From JACVRW01 sp963846505 (lineage in GTDB: Bacteria; Actinomycetota; Thermoleophilia; Solirubrobacterales; Thermoleophilaceae), in the NCBI GenBank assembly GCA_963846505.1, contig CAWJWD010000006.1, positions 743,589 to 807,588 on the forward strand: a DNA stretch of 64,000 bases, given 5' to 3'. A program made the position numbers and the translations under genes. This document shows positions 33,748 through 42,763 of the stretch, piece after piece. Within the stretch, counting starts at the first letter, position 1, and each line of letters starts with the position of its first letter. A model generated the notes under the pieces. That model searched no databases and was not told where the DNA came from. It saw only the letters and a program-made list of their open reading frames with translations.

Positions 33748-34950
33748 TCAGCGTGCGGGCAGACGCGGCACGGCCGCTGCCGCGACCGGCTGCGGCACGT
33801 CGACCTTCACGTAGCCCGAGCGCCCGCGGCGTCCCTTGTACGTGGCGAGCACGCGGTAGCGGCCGGCGACGGCGAAGTCCCGGCCGAGGGTGGCGCGACC
33901 CATGTCGTCGGTGCGGGCGCGCTCGCCGGCGAAGCGCACCACCGCGCCCCTGACCGGCTTGCCGCGCCGAGTCACGTGGACGACCACGCGGGCGCGGATC
34001 GCGGCGGTCGGCTTGCCGCGCGCGGCAGGATGGACGCGCACGCGCAGGCCGGGCTTGCCGCGCAGGCGGGTGAAGTGGAGCAGGGCGCTCGTCGGACCGT
34101 AGGTCGGCTTGCCGGCGATCGGAAGCGGCGCGATCAGCCAGTGCAGCTCGCCGCCGAGCAGCTTCGTCGCGTGCAGCCCCTCGGACTCGCCGCTGACCCC
34201 GTCCAGCTCGAGCTCGAGTCGGCGCTTGCCGCTCTTCGGATCGACCGAGTAGACCTGGAACGGCCCGACGCCGGAGCCGGCCAGGAGCAGGCGGCCGCCG
34301 GAGAAGGCGCCGCCGGTGATGCCGCTCGGCGGGACGGCGCTGCGCAGCCGAGTCGCCGCCCGGATCGGCGCGGCCGGCGGCGCGTTGGCGGCGCTCACGT
34401 CGGCGGCGCGGTAGGCGAGCAGGTCGGAGCCGCTGCTGGTCCAGAGCAACCGCCCGTCGGGCGAGGACTCGACCCACATCGCCTTCGGGATCTCTGCCGG
34501 GTCGAGCTTGACGTAGTAGCGCAGTGCCAGCGTGGCCGGGTCGGCGACGCCGATCGAGCCGGTGCCGCAGGTGTTGCCGCCGTTGGGCTGACCCGGCACG
34601 TAGCACTCGAACGGGAGCAGCACGCGTCCACCCTCGGCACGGTCGAAGGAGATGTCGCCGATGTGGTTGTAGCCCTCGGCCGCCTTGACGCCGACCGGGA
34701 TCGCCTGCGGCACGGCGCCGATCTGGGCCAACGAGCGGTTGGTGGAGTAGAGCCCCTCGAAGACGCCGTCGAAGAACAGGCGCGTGCGGTCGCCGGTCAC
34801 GCCCTGCCAGTACTGGACCGGGACCGAGCTGTAGCCGCTGAGCTGCCAGCGCCCCGGGTCGCGAGCGAGCGCCGGGGCGACGAGGAGCAGGGCGAGCACG
34901 AATCCCAGGCAGGCGGTGCGCACGAAGAGCGAGCGAGGCACGAGGCGCAA
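33748..34950 (-). CDS. secreted hypothetical protein, beta-propeller-like with C-terminal Ig-like domain
   Basis: 400 residues. Signal peptide TACLGFVLALLLVAPALA; middle region of repeated strands with GRVLLPFECYVPGQPNGGNT, SSPDGRLLWTSSGSDLLAYR and SGGRLLLAGSGVGPFQVYSV like a propeller; C-terminal carboxypeptidase-regulatory/Ig-type module with ARVVVHVTRRGKPVRGAVVR and YRVLATYKGRRGRSGYVKV. Function unknown. Convergent with the enoyl-CoA hydratase, 7 bases apart. Confidence 0.65.
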   Translation of the reverse strand: MRLVPRSLFVRTACLGFVLALLLVAPALARDPGRWQLSGYSSVPVQYWQGVTGDRTRLFFDGVFEGLYSTNRSLAQIGAVPQAIPVGVKAAEGYNHIGDISFDRAEGGRVLLPFECYVPGQPNGGNTCGTGSIGVADPATLALRYYVKLDPAEIPKAMWVESSPDGRLLWTSSGSDLLAYRAADVSAANAPPAAPIRAATRLRSAVPPSGITGGAFSGGRLLLAGSGVGPFQVYSVDPKSGKRRLELELDGVSGESEGLHATKLLGGELHWLIAPLPIAGKPTYGPTSALLHFTRLRGKPGLRVRVHPAARGKPTAAIRARVVVHVTRRGKPVRGAVVRFAGERARTDDMGRATLGRDFAVAGRYRVLATYKGRRGRSGYVKVDVPQPVAAAAVPRLPAR

Positions 34951-34968
34951 GCCTATCCAGCTCGCGCC

Positions 34969-34997
34969 TTGCCTTTAGCTGAACGATCGGTTAAAAA
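34969..34997 (+). promoter_or_regulatory. R2lox promoter with imperfect dyad
   Basis: TTGCCT (34969-34974), 17 bases, TAAAAA (34992-34997), ATG 9 bases later. The spacer holds an imperfect palindrome, TTTAGCTGAAC then GATCGGTTAAA, matching 8 of 11 positions, a plausible site for the TetR protein encoded downstream. Confidence 0.5.
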
Positions 34998-35005
34998 TAC
35001 CTGTC

Positions 35006-35930
35006 ATGGAGACTCTCGAGGAAGCACAAGCACTCCAGACGCTGCTCGACGCGGACATCGACAAGGTCATGGCCGGCCTCGACCGCATCGTCGAGGCCGC
35101 CCCCAGCTACGAGCGCCTGTTCAGCCGCTGGGAGAACCAGCACTGGAGCTCCGAGCAGTGGGACTTCACGCGTCGACGCCCAGCAGTGGGCCGGGGACGA
35201 CTTCTCCGCCGAGGAGAAGGAGTTCGTGCAGTGGTCGATGTCGAGCTTCTTCCTCGGCGAGGAGCGCGTGACCACCGAGCTGCTGCCGTTCGCGATCGCC
35301 GCCCCCTCGCACGAGGCGCGCGCCTTCCTCGCCACGCAGATCTCCGACGAGGCGCGTCACATGGTCTTCTTCGACCGCTTCTACCGCGAGGTCTTCGGCG
35401 TCGACGCGGAGACGCTCTCGCGCAACCTCGAGCTCCAGCGCCCGCAGATGAACGACGACTGGGGCACGCTCTTCGACGGCATCCTGCACGACTGCGCCGA
35501 GGCGCTGCGCAAGGACCCCACCGACATGAGCGCGCTCGTGCGCGGCGTGACCGTCTACATGATCGTGATCGAGGGCACGCTCGCCCTCACCGGCGCACGC
35601 TTCATCATCCGCACGCTCAAGGAGCGCGACCTGCTGCCCGGCTTCCGCCAGGGCTTCACCGCCGTCAACCGCGACGAGTCGCGCCACGTCGGCTTCGGCG
35701 TCAAGTTCCTCGCCGACTCGATCAAGGCCGACCCGGCGCACGCGCGGACGGTGCAGGAGACGCTCGAGGAGACGCTGCCGATCGGCACGCTCGCGCTCGT
35801 CCCGCCCGGCGTCGAGGACCCGTACGACTTCATGACGCCGGTCGGCTACCACTCGTCCGAGATCTTCGAGTACGCGATGCGCTCGCTCTCGAAGAAGCTC
35901 GCGGCGATGGGCATGCAGCCCCTTGGCTGA
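35006..35930 (+). CDS. R2-like ligand-binding oxidase (ribonucleotide reductase beta-like), one frameshift
   Basis: About 307 residues, ferritin-like four-helix metal site: Glu in FFLGEERVTTELLPF, ExxH in QISDEARHMVFFD, Glu in VIEGTLALTGA, ExxH in NRDESRHVGFGVKF. WDFTRD and IEGTLALTG match the R2lox subgroup (mycobacterial Rv0233 type) better than true NrdB, and no NrdA is nearby. One extra base at 35174 (CGT/CGC, both Arg) splits it. Stop TGA 35928-35930 overlaps the TetR start. A promoter with a 17-base spacer precedes ATG 35006 by 9 bases. Confidence 0.85.
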
Positions 35931-36511
35931 GCCGGCCGCGCGGACCGGGGCGCCCGCCCTCGGGCGCGCGCGAGCGCGTGCTCGAGGCCGCGCATCGAGG
36001 TGCTCAAGAGCCGACGGCTACGCCGGACTGACGACGGCCAAGGTCGCCGCCCGCTCGGGTCAGAACAAGGCGCTGATCGCCTACCACTTCGGCTCCAAGC
36101 AGGGGCTCGTGAGCGCGGCGGCACGCGAGGTGGCGGAGTCGATCACGGCCGAGGTGCTGAGCGGACTCGAGCAGCACCGACATGCCCGCCGAGATCGTGC
36201 GCGGCGTGCTCGACGGCCTCTGGCGCGTGCTCGACCGCGACGAGCGCCTGGCGCGGGTCTACTTCGACCTCGCCGCGGCGGCGGTCGCCGAGCCCGAGGC
36301 ACGCGCGACGATGCGTGCCATGCGCGCGCTCTGGCGCTCGACCTCGGAGCGACTGCTGCACGGCGCCGGCATGAGCGCCCGTGACGCGGAGGCGGCGAGC
36401 GTCGCGACGATCGCCGCGCTCGACGGGCTCGCGCTGGAGTGGCTCGACCGCGGCGAGACCAAGGCGCTCGCACGGGCGCGCGAACGCATCGTGCGGGGCA
36501 TTTGCGGCTGA
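35927..36511 (+). CDS. TetR-family regulator, three frameshifts
   Basis: About 194 residues after joining frames: SRPRGPGRPPSGARERVLEA, then IEVLK, then ADGYAGLTTAKVAARSGQNK (HTH) ALIAYHFGSKQGLV, then DMPAEIVRGVLDGLWRVLDR to RERIVRGICG. Extra bases at 35993 (GCG/GCC), 36009 (AAG/AAA) and 36178. The first codon would be CTG 35927 inside the R2lox stop; an A in place of C there would give the usual ATGA overlap. Likely controls the R2lox promoter. Confidence 0.75.
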
Positions 36512-36568
36512 ACGGGCCGCGCTTCTCGCAACGCCGTTGGGCGACGACGGAGGCGACGTCGCCTCGCG

Positions 36569-37180
36569 CTACTTCGGGATCTTGAAGGAGACCTTCTTCG
36601 TCGACTTCTTCTGGAAGTCGTCGACGAAGGTCAGCGTGCCCTTGTAGGCCCCGGGCGCGAGCTTCTTCTTCGACCAGCCGAGCTTGGCCGTGCCAGCCTC
36701 GGTGCGCGCGAGCGAGGCCGTCAGCTTCTTCTTCTTCGGCCCCGTGACCTTGCCGCTGACCCGCGCCGCCTCGAGCAGCTCGAAGCGCGTCGTCGCCTTC
36801 TTCGCGCGCACGCTCGTCTTGACGCCCTCGTAGGTGACCGCCACCGTGTCCTCGCCAACCTGGACCGTCCCCTTCATGAACGAGCGGTGCGGCAGGCAGA
36901 CGTACGCGAAGCGCCCCGGCTTGGTGAAGGTGTGGCTGTAGCTGCCGCCCTTGGCGACGATGTCCGAGTCCCAGCTCTCGGCCTGGCCCTTGACGCTGGT
37001 GGCCGTGTGCTCGGCGTCACCGCTGAAGCTCCAGGTGACCGTGTCGCCCGGCTGGACCTGCAGCGCCTTGGGCATGAAGTCGTAGTCGATGACGTCGACC
37101 GCCTGCTCGCCGGCTGCGGCCGGGGCGGCGAGGCCGAGGGTGAGCGCGAGCACGGGAGGAAGGAGTCGTCGCAGACGCAT
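36569..37180 (-). CDS. secreted cupredoxin-domain protein
   Basis: 203 residues. Signal peptide LLPPVLALTLGLAAPAAA; plastocyanin-like domain with His in SGDAEHTATSV and Cys-x2-His-x3-Met in YVCLPHRSFMKG, the type 1 copper set; then a Lys-rich C-terminal beta domain (KVTGPKKKKLTASLARTEAG, TFVDDFQKKSTKKVSFKIPK). Electron transfer or copper binding outside the cell. Start ATG 37180. Confidence 0.85.
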   Translation of the reverse strand: MRLRRLLPPVLALTLGLAAPAAAGEQAVDVIDYDFMPKALQVQPGDTVTWSFSGDAEHTATSVKGQAESWDSDIVAKGGSYSHTFTKPGRFAYVCLPHRSFMKGTVQVGEDTVAVTYEGVKTSVRAKKATTRFELLEAARVSGKVTGPKKKKLTASLARTEAGTAKLGWSKKKLAPGAYKGTLTFVDDFQKKSTKKVSFKIPK

Positions 37181-37246
37181 CGCACACGTGTATACCCCGC
37201 AACCGCCCGATCGATGCGGTGAGCACCCCGTAGGATCACGCTCGCG

Positions 37247-38320
37247 ATGAGCACCCCCGATCTCGTCGACACGCCGGAGCAGGCCGCCGCGCTCGAGCTC
37301 GCGCCGCTGCTGGTGCGCGAGCCGCTCGAGCGCTTCCTCGACGAGCACGGCATCGGCGCCGGCGCGCTCGAGGCGGAGCGCATCGGCGACGGCCATTCGA
37401 ACATCACCTTCCTGGTCCGCCGCGGCGACGCCCGCGCGGTGCTGCGCCGCCCGCCGCGCCCGCCGCTGCCGCCCTCGGCCCACGACGTGCTGCGCGAGGC
37501 CCGGCTGCTGAGCGCACTCGCGCCCACGGCCGTGCGCGTGCCGCGCGTGCTCGCGACCTGCGCCGACGAGTCGCTCCTCGGCGTGCCCTTCTACGTGATG
37601 GAGGAGGTCCACGGCCACGTGCTCGTCGGCGACGTGCCGTCCGAGCTGGACACGCCGACCGAGCGCCGGCGGATCGGCGAGGAGCTCGTCGACCGCCTGG
37701 TCGAGATGCACGCGGTCGACTGGCGCGCCTGCGGGCTGGAGGGCTTCGGCAAGCCGAGCGGCTACCTCGAGCGCCAGCTGCGCCGCTTCAACGGCCTCTG
37801 GGAGCACAACAAGACGCGCGAGCTGCCGATCGTGCAGGAGGTCGGCGAGTGGCTGGCCGCCAACCTGCCCGACTCCGGCGAGTCCACGATCGTGCACGGC
37901 GACTACCGGCTCGGCAACGTCATGGTCGCCCCCGAGCCGCCCGGCCGCGTGGTCTCGATCTTCGACTGGGAGCTGTCGACGATCGGCGACCCGCTCGCGG
38001 ACGTCGGCTACCTGACGGTCACCTGGGCCGAGGACGACGATCCGGAGGACACGTCCTTCGCGAGCCTGTCCGCGGTCACGCGGCGCGAGGGCTGGCCGAC
38101 GCGGCGCGAGCTGATCGAGCGCTACGAGGCCGGCAGCGGTCGCTCGGTGTCGGCGATCAACTGGTATCAGGCGCTGGCGCTGTGGAAGGCGGCGGTGTTC
38201 ATGGAGGGCAACTACAAGCGCTTCGTCGCCGGCACCTCCGACGACGAGTACCTGAGCTTCTTCGACGAGGGCGTGCCGATGCTCGCCGAGAAGGCGCGCG
38301 AGATCGCGCTGTCGGGATGA
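37247..38320 (+). CDS. aminoglycoside-phosphotransferase-like kinase (ACAD10/11-type)
   Basis: 357 residues, protein-kinase-like fold: RIGDGHSNITFLVRRG, PFYVMEEVHGHV, Brenner motif IVHGDYRLGNVMV, and IFDWELSTIGDPLADVGYL (DFG equivalent DWE). This subgroup often accompanies acyl-CoA dehydrogenases and phosphorylates hydroxyacyl-CoA. Here it overlaps a HAD hydrolase (ATGA at 38317-38320). Confidence 0.9.
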   Translation: MSTPDLVDTPEQAAALELAPLLVREPLERFLDEHGIGAGALEAERIGDGHSNITFLVRRGDARAVLRRPPRPPLPPSAHDVLREARLLSALAPTAVRVPRVLATCADESLLGVPFYVMEEVHGHVLVGDVPSELDTPTERRRIGEELVDRLVEMHAVDWRACGLEGFGKPSGYLERQLRRFNGLWEHNKTRELPIVQEVGEWLAANLPDSGESTIVHGDYRLGNVMVAPEPPGRVVSIFDWELSTIGDPLADVGYLTVTWAEDDDPEDTSFASLSAVTRREGWPTRRELIERYEAGSGRSVSAINWYQALALWKAAVFMEGNYKRFVAGTSDDEYLSFFDEGVPMLAEKAREIALSG

Positions 38321-38947
38321 GCCTGCAGGGACTGCTGGTCGACTACGGCGGGGTCCTGACGACCAACGTCTTCGAGTCCTTTCGCGCCTTCTCGGTCTCG
38401 CGCGGGCTGGAGCCGAACGCCGTCAAGGACTTGTTTCGCTCCGAGCCCCGCGCCCGTGAGCTGGTGCGCGGCCTGGAGACCGGCGGCGCTGACCGACGAG
38501 CAGTTCGGCGACGGCTTCGGCGAGCTGCTCGGCCTCGAGGACCGGACCGGGATCGTGGCGGACCTGTTCGGCAGCACCGGCCCCGACGAGGCGATGATCG
38601 CGGCCATCCGCTCGGCGCGCGGCCAGGGCGTCCGCACCGGGATGATCTCGAACTCGATGGGCTCGGGCATCTACGACCGCGTCGCACTCGACGAACTCTT
38701 CGACGCCGTCACGATCTCCGGCGACGTCGGCCTGCACAAGCCCCAGCCGGAGATCTACCGACTGGCCGCCGAGCGCATCGACGTGCCGGTGGAGCAGTGC
38801 GTGCTGGTCGACGACCTGCGCGAGAACTGCACCGGCGCCGAGGCCGTCGGCATGACCGCGATCCTGCACCGCGGCGCCGAGACGACGCTGCCGCGCCTGG
38901 AGGAGTTGCTCGGCGTGCAGCTCTCGGGCGCGCCGGCGGCGGAGTAG
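38317..38947 (+). CDS. HAD-family hydrolase, one frameshift
   Basis: About 210 residues. VDYGGVLTTNVFESFRAF with YGGV where DxDGT/V is common, RTGMISNSMGSGIYDR, SGDVGLHKPQPEIYRLAAER (Lys motif III) and VLVDDLRENCTGAEAVGM (motif IV). An extra G at 38485 (GGC/GGG Gly) breaks the frame between LETG and ALTDEQFGDGF. Resembles the epoxide-hydrolase-N/ACAD10-type HADs, and its neighbour kinase is the other half of eukaryotic ACAD10, so the two probably act together. Confidence 0.85.
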
Positions 38948-38949
38948 CG

Positions 38950-39612
38950 ATGCTGCTCGTGCTCTGGGACATCGACGGGACGCTGGTCGACGGCGCCGGT
39001 CACGGCCGTGACGCCTTCGACGACGCGTTCCGGGCGGTGATGGGCCAGCCGGCGATGCGAGTCGAGATGGCCGGCCGCACCGACCCGCAGATCGCCCTCG
39101 AGCTGCTCGGCGGCGACGAGCGACACCTGGCGACCATGCTCGACGAGCTGGCCGCGGCGCTCGACCAGCGCCGCGAGCTGATCCGCGACCAGGGCCGCCC
39201 CTACCCCGGCGTGCCCGAGGCGCTCGCCGCGCTGCACGGTCGCGACGACGTCGTGCAGTCGCTGCTGACCGGCAACATCCAGCTCAATGCCGCGCTGAAG
39301 GTCGAGGCCTTCGGACTCGAGCGCTGGCTCGACTTCGACGTCGGCGCCTACGGCTCGGACCCGCACGTCGAACGCGCAGACCTCGTCGCCGTCGCGCGCC
39401 GGCGCGCAGCCGACAAGTACGGCGAGCCGACCGGTGCCGTGCTGATCGGCGACACGCCCCTGGACGTCGCGGCCGCACGCAGCGCAGGCGCCCGTGCGGT
39501 CGCCGTCGCGACCGGCTTCTCCAGCATCGAGGCGCTGCACGAATGCGGCGCGGACGCGGTGCTCGCGAACCTCAGCGACACCGACGCAGCGGTCGCCGCG
39601 ATCCTCGGCTAG
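38950..39612 (+). CDS. HAD-superfamily phosphatase
   Basis: 220 residues. WDIDGTLVDGAGHGRDAF (motif I DxDGT), LLTGNIQLNAALKVEAFG (motif II), GAVLIGDTPLDVAAARSAGA (motif IV). Phosphoglycolate-phosphatase-like. Two bases after the preceding HAD stop. Its TAG shares CTAG with the stop of the convergent cyclophilin. Confidence 0.92.
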   Translation: MLLVLWDIDGTLVDGAGHGRDAFDDAFRAVMGQPAMRVEMAGRTDPQIALELLGGDERHLATMLDELAAALDQRRELIRDQGRPYPGVPEALAALHGRDDVVQSLLTGNIQLNAALKVEAFGLERWLDFDVGAYGSDPHVERADLVAVARRRAADKYGEPTGAVLIGDTPLDVAAARSAGARAVAVATGFSSIEALHECGADAVLANLSDTDAAVAAILG

Positions 39613-40070
39613 CTCTCGGGAATCTCCATGCGCTCGATCTTGGCGTCCTGCACGGGCTTGTCGCCCGGGCCGGTCTCCGACCCCTCGATCGTGTCCACGA
39701 CTTCCATCCCGGACACGACGTTGCCGAACACGGTGTGCTTGCCGTCCAACCACGGCGCCGCGTCGGTGGTGACGATGAAGAACTGGCTGCCGTTGGTGTT
39801 CGGACCGCGGTTGGCCATCGCCAGCGCGCCGCGCACGATCTTGTGGTCGTTGAACTCGTCCTCGAACTCGTAGCCGGGGCCGCCGGTGCCGGTGCCCTGC
39901 GGGCAGCCGCCCTGGATCATGAAGTCCTTGATCACGCGGTGGAAGATGAGGCCGTCGTAGTAGCCGTCGCCGGACAGCTTCACGAAGTTCTCGACGGTCT
40001 TGGGAGCGTCCTCGTCGAACAGCTCGAGCACGATCGGTCCGTGGTTGGTGTGCATCGTCGCCTGGCTCAT
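39609..40070 (-). CDS. cyclophilin-type peptidyl-prolyl cis-trans isomerase
   Basis: 153 residues. GPIVLELFDEDAPKTVENFV, FHRVIKDFMIQGGCPQGTGT (catalytic Arg and Phe/Met/Gln), ALAMANRGPNTNGSQFFIVT and HTVFGNVVSGMEVVDTIE. No signal peptide, so cytoplasmic. Its ATG overlaps the DEAD helicase stop (ATGA). Confidence 0.95.
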   Translation of the reverse strand: MSQATMHTNHGPIVLELFDEDAPKTVENFVKLSGDGYYDGLIFHRVIKDFMIQGGCPQGTGTGGPGYEFEDEFNDHKIVRGALAMANRGPNTNGSQFFIVTTDAAPWLDGKHTVFGNVVSGMEVVDTIEGSETGPGDKPVQDAKIERMEIPES

Positions 40071-41773
40071 CTGCGTCCCGTCACCTCCAGCCGGAGCTCC
40101 ACGCCCCGGACTCGCTTTCCGGAAACCTCGTCCGCCACGCGCTGTGCCAGCCCGTCGGGCACCGACACGAAGCTGAAGCGCTGCAGCACGCGCACGTTGC
40201 GCACGTCGTCGTTCTCGAGCTTGGTGTGGTCGACGATCGCGCCGACGATGTCCGCCGGCTCGATGCCGTCGCCCTCGCCTGCGCCAACCACGAGCTTCGC
40301 GTAGCTGACGCCCTCGCGGGCGTTGGGCTTGGTGTGGCGCGGACGGCGCGTCTCGCGATCGCCGCGAGGCCGGCGGCGACGTGGGCGCTCGCCCCGCTCG
40401 GCGGCGTCCATCCCGGCCTCGTCGCGCTCCGGCGCGTCGGCCTCGGCAGCGGGCTGCTCGGCGGCGTCGGTCTCGGGCTCGCTCTCCTCGGAGCCGCCCG
40501 CGTCGCGCTCGGGGTCGACGGATGCCAGACGACGACTCCGGCGCCTGCGCGTGGGACGCTCGCTGCTCCGCTCGCCCTCGTCCGCGCTGCCCTCGGCGCT
40601 TGGCTCGGCGTCCACGTCCCGGTCGGGGGCGTCCTTCGCGTCCGGCCTGCGACGGCCGCCGCCGCCGTTGGCAGACCACTCGTCCATCTCGGTCTTGGCG
40701 TGCTTCTCGATCGCCTCGAGGTCGCGGCGCTGCTTGGGCGTGATCAGCGTGATCGCGCGGCCGCTCTCGCCGGCACGCCCGGTGCGCCCGATGCGGTGCA
40801 CGTACACGTCCGGCGAGTTGGGGATGTCGTAGTTGACGACGTGGCTGACCCCGGTGATGTCGAGCCCGCGGGCCGCGACGTCGGTCGCCACCAGCAGTCT
40901 CTCGCGGCCGGACTTGAAGGCGATCATCACGCCGTCGCGCTGGCCCTGGGAGAGGTCGCCGTGCAGCGCCTTGACGCGCACGCCGGCGTCGCCGAGCCGG
41001 CGCGCGAGACGGTCGACGCCGATCTTGGTGCGCGCGAACACGATCGCCTGCGTGGGGCGCTCGGCCTTGAGCACGCTGACGAGCGTCTCCGGCTTCTCGC
41101 GGTCCGGGACCTCGAGGTAGAACTGCTCGACGGTGTCGATCGTGAGCGTCGCGGCGCGCACCTTGATCTCCGTCGGGTCGTGCATGAACGTGTCCGCCAG
41201 GCGTCTGATCTCCGGCGGCACGGTGGCGCTGAACAGCGCCGTCTGACGGCCGGCGGGACAGCGGCGCAGGATCGTCTCGACGTCCTCGAGGAAGCCGAGG
41301 TCGAGCATCTCGTCGGCCTCGTCGAGCACCACGTAGCGAGCGCTGTCGAGGTAGAGGTGGTGCCGGTTGATCATGTCCAGCACCCGGCCGACGGTGCCGA
41401 CCACGATCTGGGCGCCGTTCTTCAGGCGCGAGGCCTGGTCGCGGATCGGCGCGCCGCCGAAGACGGCGACGACCGAGAGGCCGCGCCCCTCGCCGTAGGC
41501 GCGCAGCGCCTGGGTCACCTGGATGCAGAGCTCGCGCGTCGGCGTCAGCACGATCGCCTGGACGTCGGGGTCGGTCGGATCGGCGTAGTCGACCATCGGC
41601 AGGCCGAAGGCGGCAGTCTTGCCCGTGCCCGTCTGGGCCTGTCCGATCACGTCCAGTCCGTCGCGCAGGAGCGGGATCGTCTGCTCCTGGATCGGGGTCG
41701 GGCGCTCGTAGCCGAGGTGGCGCAGCGCTTCGAGAGTGGGCTCGCTGAGCCCCAGGTCGGCAAAGGTCGTCAT
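40067..41773 (-). CDS. DEAD-box RNA helicase with DbpA-like C-terminal RNA-binding domain
   Basis: 568 residues. Q motif LGYERPTPIQEQ, I AQTGTGKTAAFGLP, Ia PTREL, II VLDEADEM, III LFSATVPP, V/VI ARGLDITGVSHVVNYD and HRIGRTGRAG. A long acidic/arginine-rich linker follows, then a DbpA-type RNA-binding domain (SYAKLVVGAGEGDGIEPADI, FSFVSVPDGLAQRVADEV). Probably ribosome assembly or mRNA turnover. Operon with the cyclophilin. Confidence 0.93.
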   Translation of the reverse strand: MTTFADLGLSEPTLEALRHLGYERPTPIQEQTIPLLRDGLDVIGQAQTGTGKTAAFGLPMVDYADPTDPDVQAIVLTPTRELCIQVTQALRAYGEGRGLSVVAVFGGAPIRDQASRLKNGAQIVVGTVGRVLDMINRHHLYLDSARYVVLDEADEMLDLGFLEDVETILRRCPAGRQTALFSATVPPEIRRLADTFMHDPTEIKVRAATLTIDTVEQFYLEVPDREKPETLVSVLKAERPTQAIVFARTKIGVDRLARRLGDAGVRVKALHGDLSQGQRDGVMIAFKSGRERLLVATDVAARGLDITGVSHVVNYDIPNSPDVYVHRIGRTGRAGESGRAITLITPKQRRDLEAIEKHAKTEMDEWSANGGGGRRRPDAKDAPDRDVDAEPSAEGSADEGERSSERPTRRRRSRRLASVDPERDAGGSEESEPETDAAEQPAAEADAPERDEAGMDAAERGERPRRRRPRGDRETRRPRHTKPNAREGVSYAKLVVGAGEGDGIEPADIVGAIVDHTKLENDDVRNVRVLQRFSFVSVPDGLAQRVADEVSGKRVRGVELRLEVTGRR

Positions 41774-41793
41774 GAGTCGGTGTGGCTTCCTGT

Positions 41794-42744
41794 CTATCGG
41801 TGCGGGTCCAGCAACAGCTTCCCGCTCGTGCGCCGGCCCTGGAGATCCTCGTGGGCGCGGCGAATGTCACTGAGAGGATACGTACCGCCGACGTGTGGGC
41901 GCAGCTCGCCCCTTTCCACGCGCGCGAAGAGGTCCGCCAGCGGCTCCTCCATCATGTCCCGGCGACCGAGGCAGTGCATCAGCCAGAAGCCGACGACGGC
42001 CCGGCTCTTGCGCATCAGGCGCCCGGTCTCGAGCGAGTTCTGCTCGCGGCTGGCGATGCCGTAGGCGACCAGGCGCCCGAACGGCGCCAGCGCCTCCAGG
42101 CAGGCGTCGAAGACGCGCCCGCCGGACATCTCGAGCACCACGTCGACCGACTTGCCGCCGTTGGCCTCGCGCAGCGCGCCGGTCAGGTCCTCGACCTCGG
42201 AGTCGATCGCCGCGTCCGCGCCGAGCTCGAGGCAGCGGGCGCGCTTCTCCTCGCTGCTGGCGGTCGCTATCACGCGACCGGCGCCGAACGGCTTGGCCAG
42301 TTGCAGCGCCAGGTTGCCGACGCCGCCGGCTCCCGAGATCACGACCACGCTCTCGCCCTGCGCCAGCTTCGCCGAGGTGCGGAACAGGTGCCAGGCGGTC
42401 AGGCCCTGGACCACCATCGCCAGCGCCGCCCCGTCGTCGACGCCGTCGGGGATCGGGAACGTGGTCGCGCGCGGGGCCGCCACGCGCTCGGCGTAGCCCC
42501 CGTTCGCCACCAGCGCGAGCACGCGCCGACCGTCCGGATCGGTGCCGGCGACCTCGCCGCCCATCACCAGCCGCAGCTGCTGCTTGGCCAGGTACGAGTT
42601 CTCGCGCTGGTGGGTGTCGGCGAAGTTCATCCCGGCCCGGTTGACCTCGATCAGCACCTCGTGCGGCCCCGGCTCGGGATCGGGCAGGTCCACGACCTGC
42701 AGCACCTCGGGTCCACCGAACTCCTGGATCTGCACCGCGCGCAT
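41794..42744 (-). CDS. zinc-independent quinone oxidoreductase (MDR family)
   Basis: 316 residues. GPEVLQVVDLPDPEPGPHEV, NRAGMNFADTHQRENSY, and NADPH motif VVISGAGGVGNLALQLAKPF. No structural-zinc cysteines. Ends GKLLLDPHR as in QOR-type enzymes. NADPH-dependent reduction of quinones or enones. Confidence 0.92.
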   Translation of the reverse strand: MRAVQIQEFGGPEVLQVVDLPDPEPGPHEVLIEVNRAGMNFADTHQRENSYLAKQQLRLVMGGEVAGTDPDGRRVLALVANGGYAERVAAPRATTFPIPDGVDDGAALAMVVQGLTAWHLFRTSAKLAQGESVVVISGAGGVGNLALQLAKPFGAGRVIATASSEEKRARCLELGADAAIDSEVEDLTGALREANGGKSVDVVLEMSGGRVFDACLEALAPFGRLVAYGIASREQNSLETGRLMRKSRAVVGFWLMHCLGRRDMMEEPLADLFARVERGELRPHVGGTYPLSDIRRAHEDLQGRRTSGKLLLDPHR

Positions 42745-42763
42745 GCCCCGGACCCTAACCGCC

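Noticed and set aside
35006..36511. Real pseudogenisation of R2lox, TetR, citrate synthase and MoaA
   Set aside because: Every reading frame resumes with full conservation after each single-base indel and the indels follow a wobble pattern, so a consensus artefact is the simpler account.
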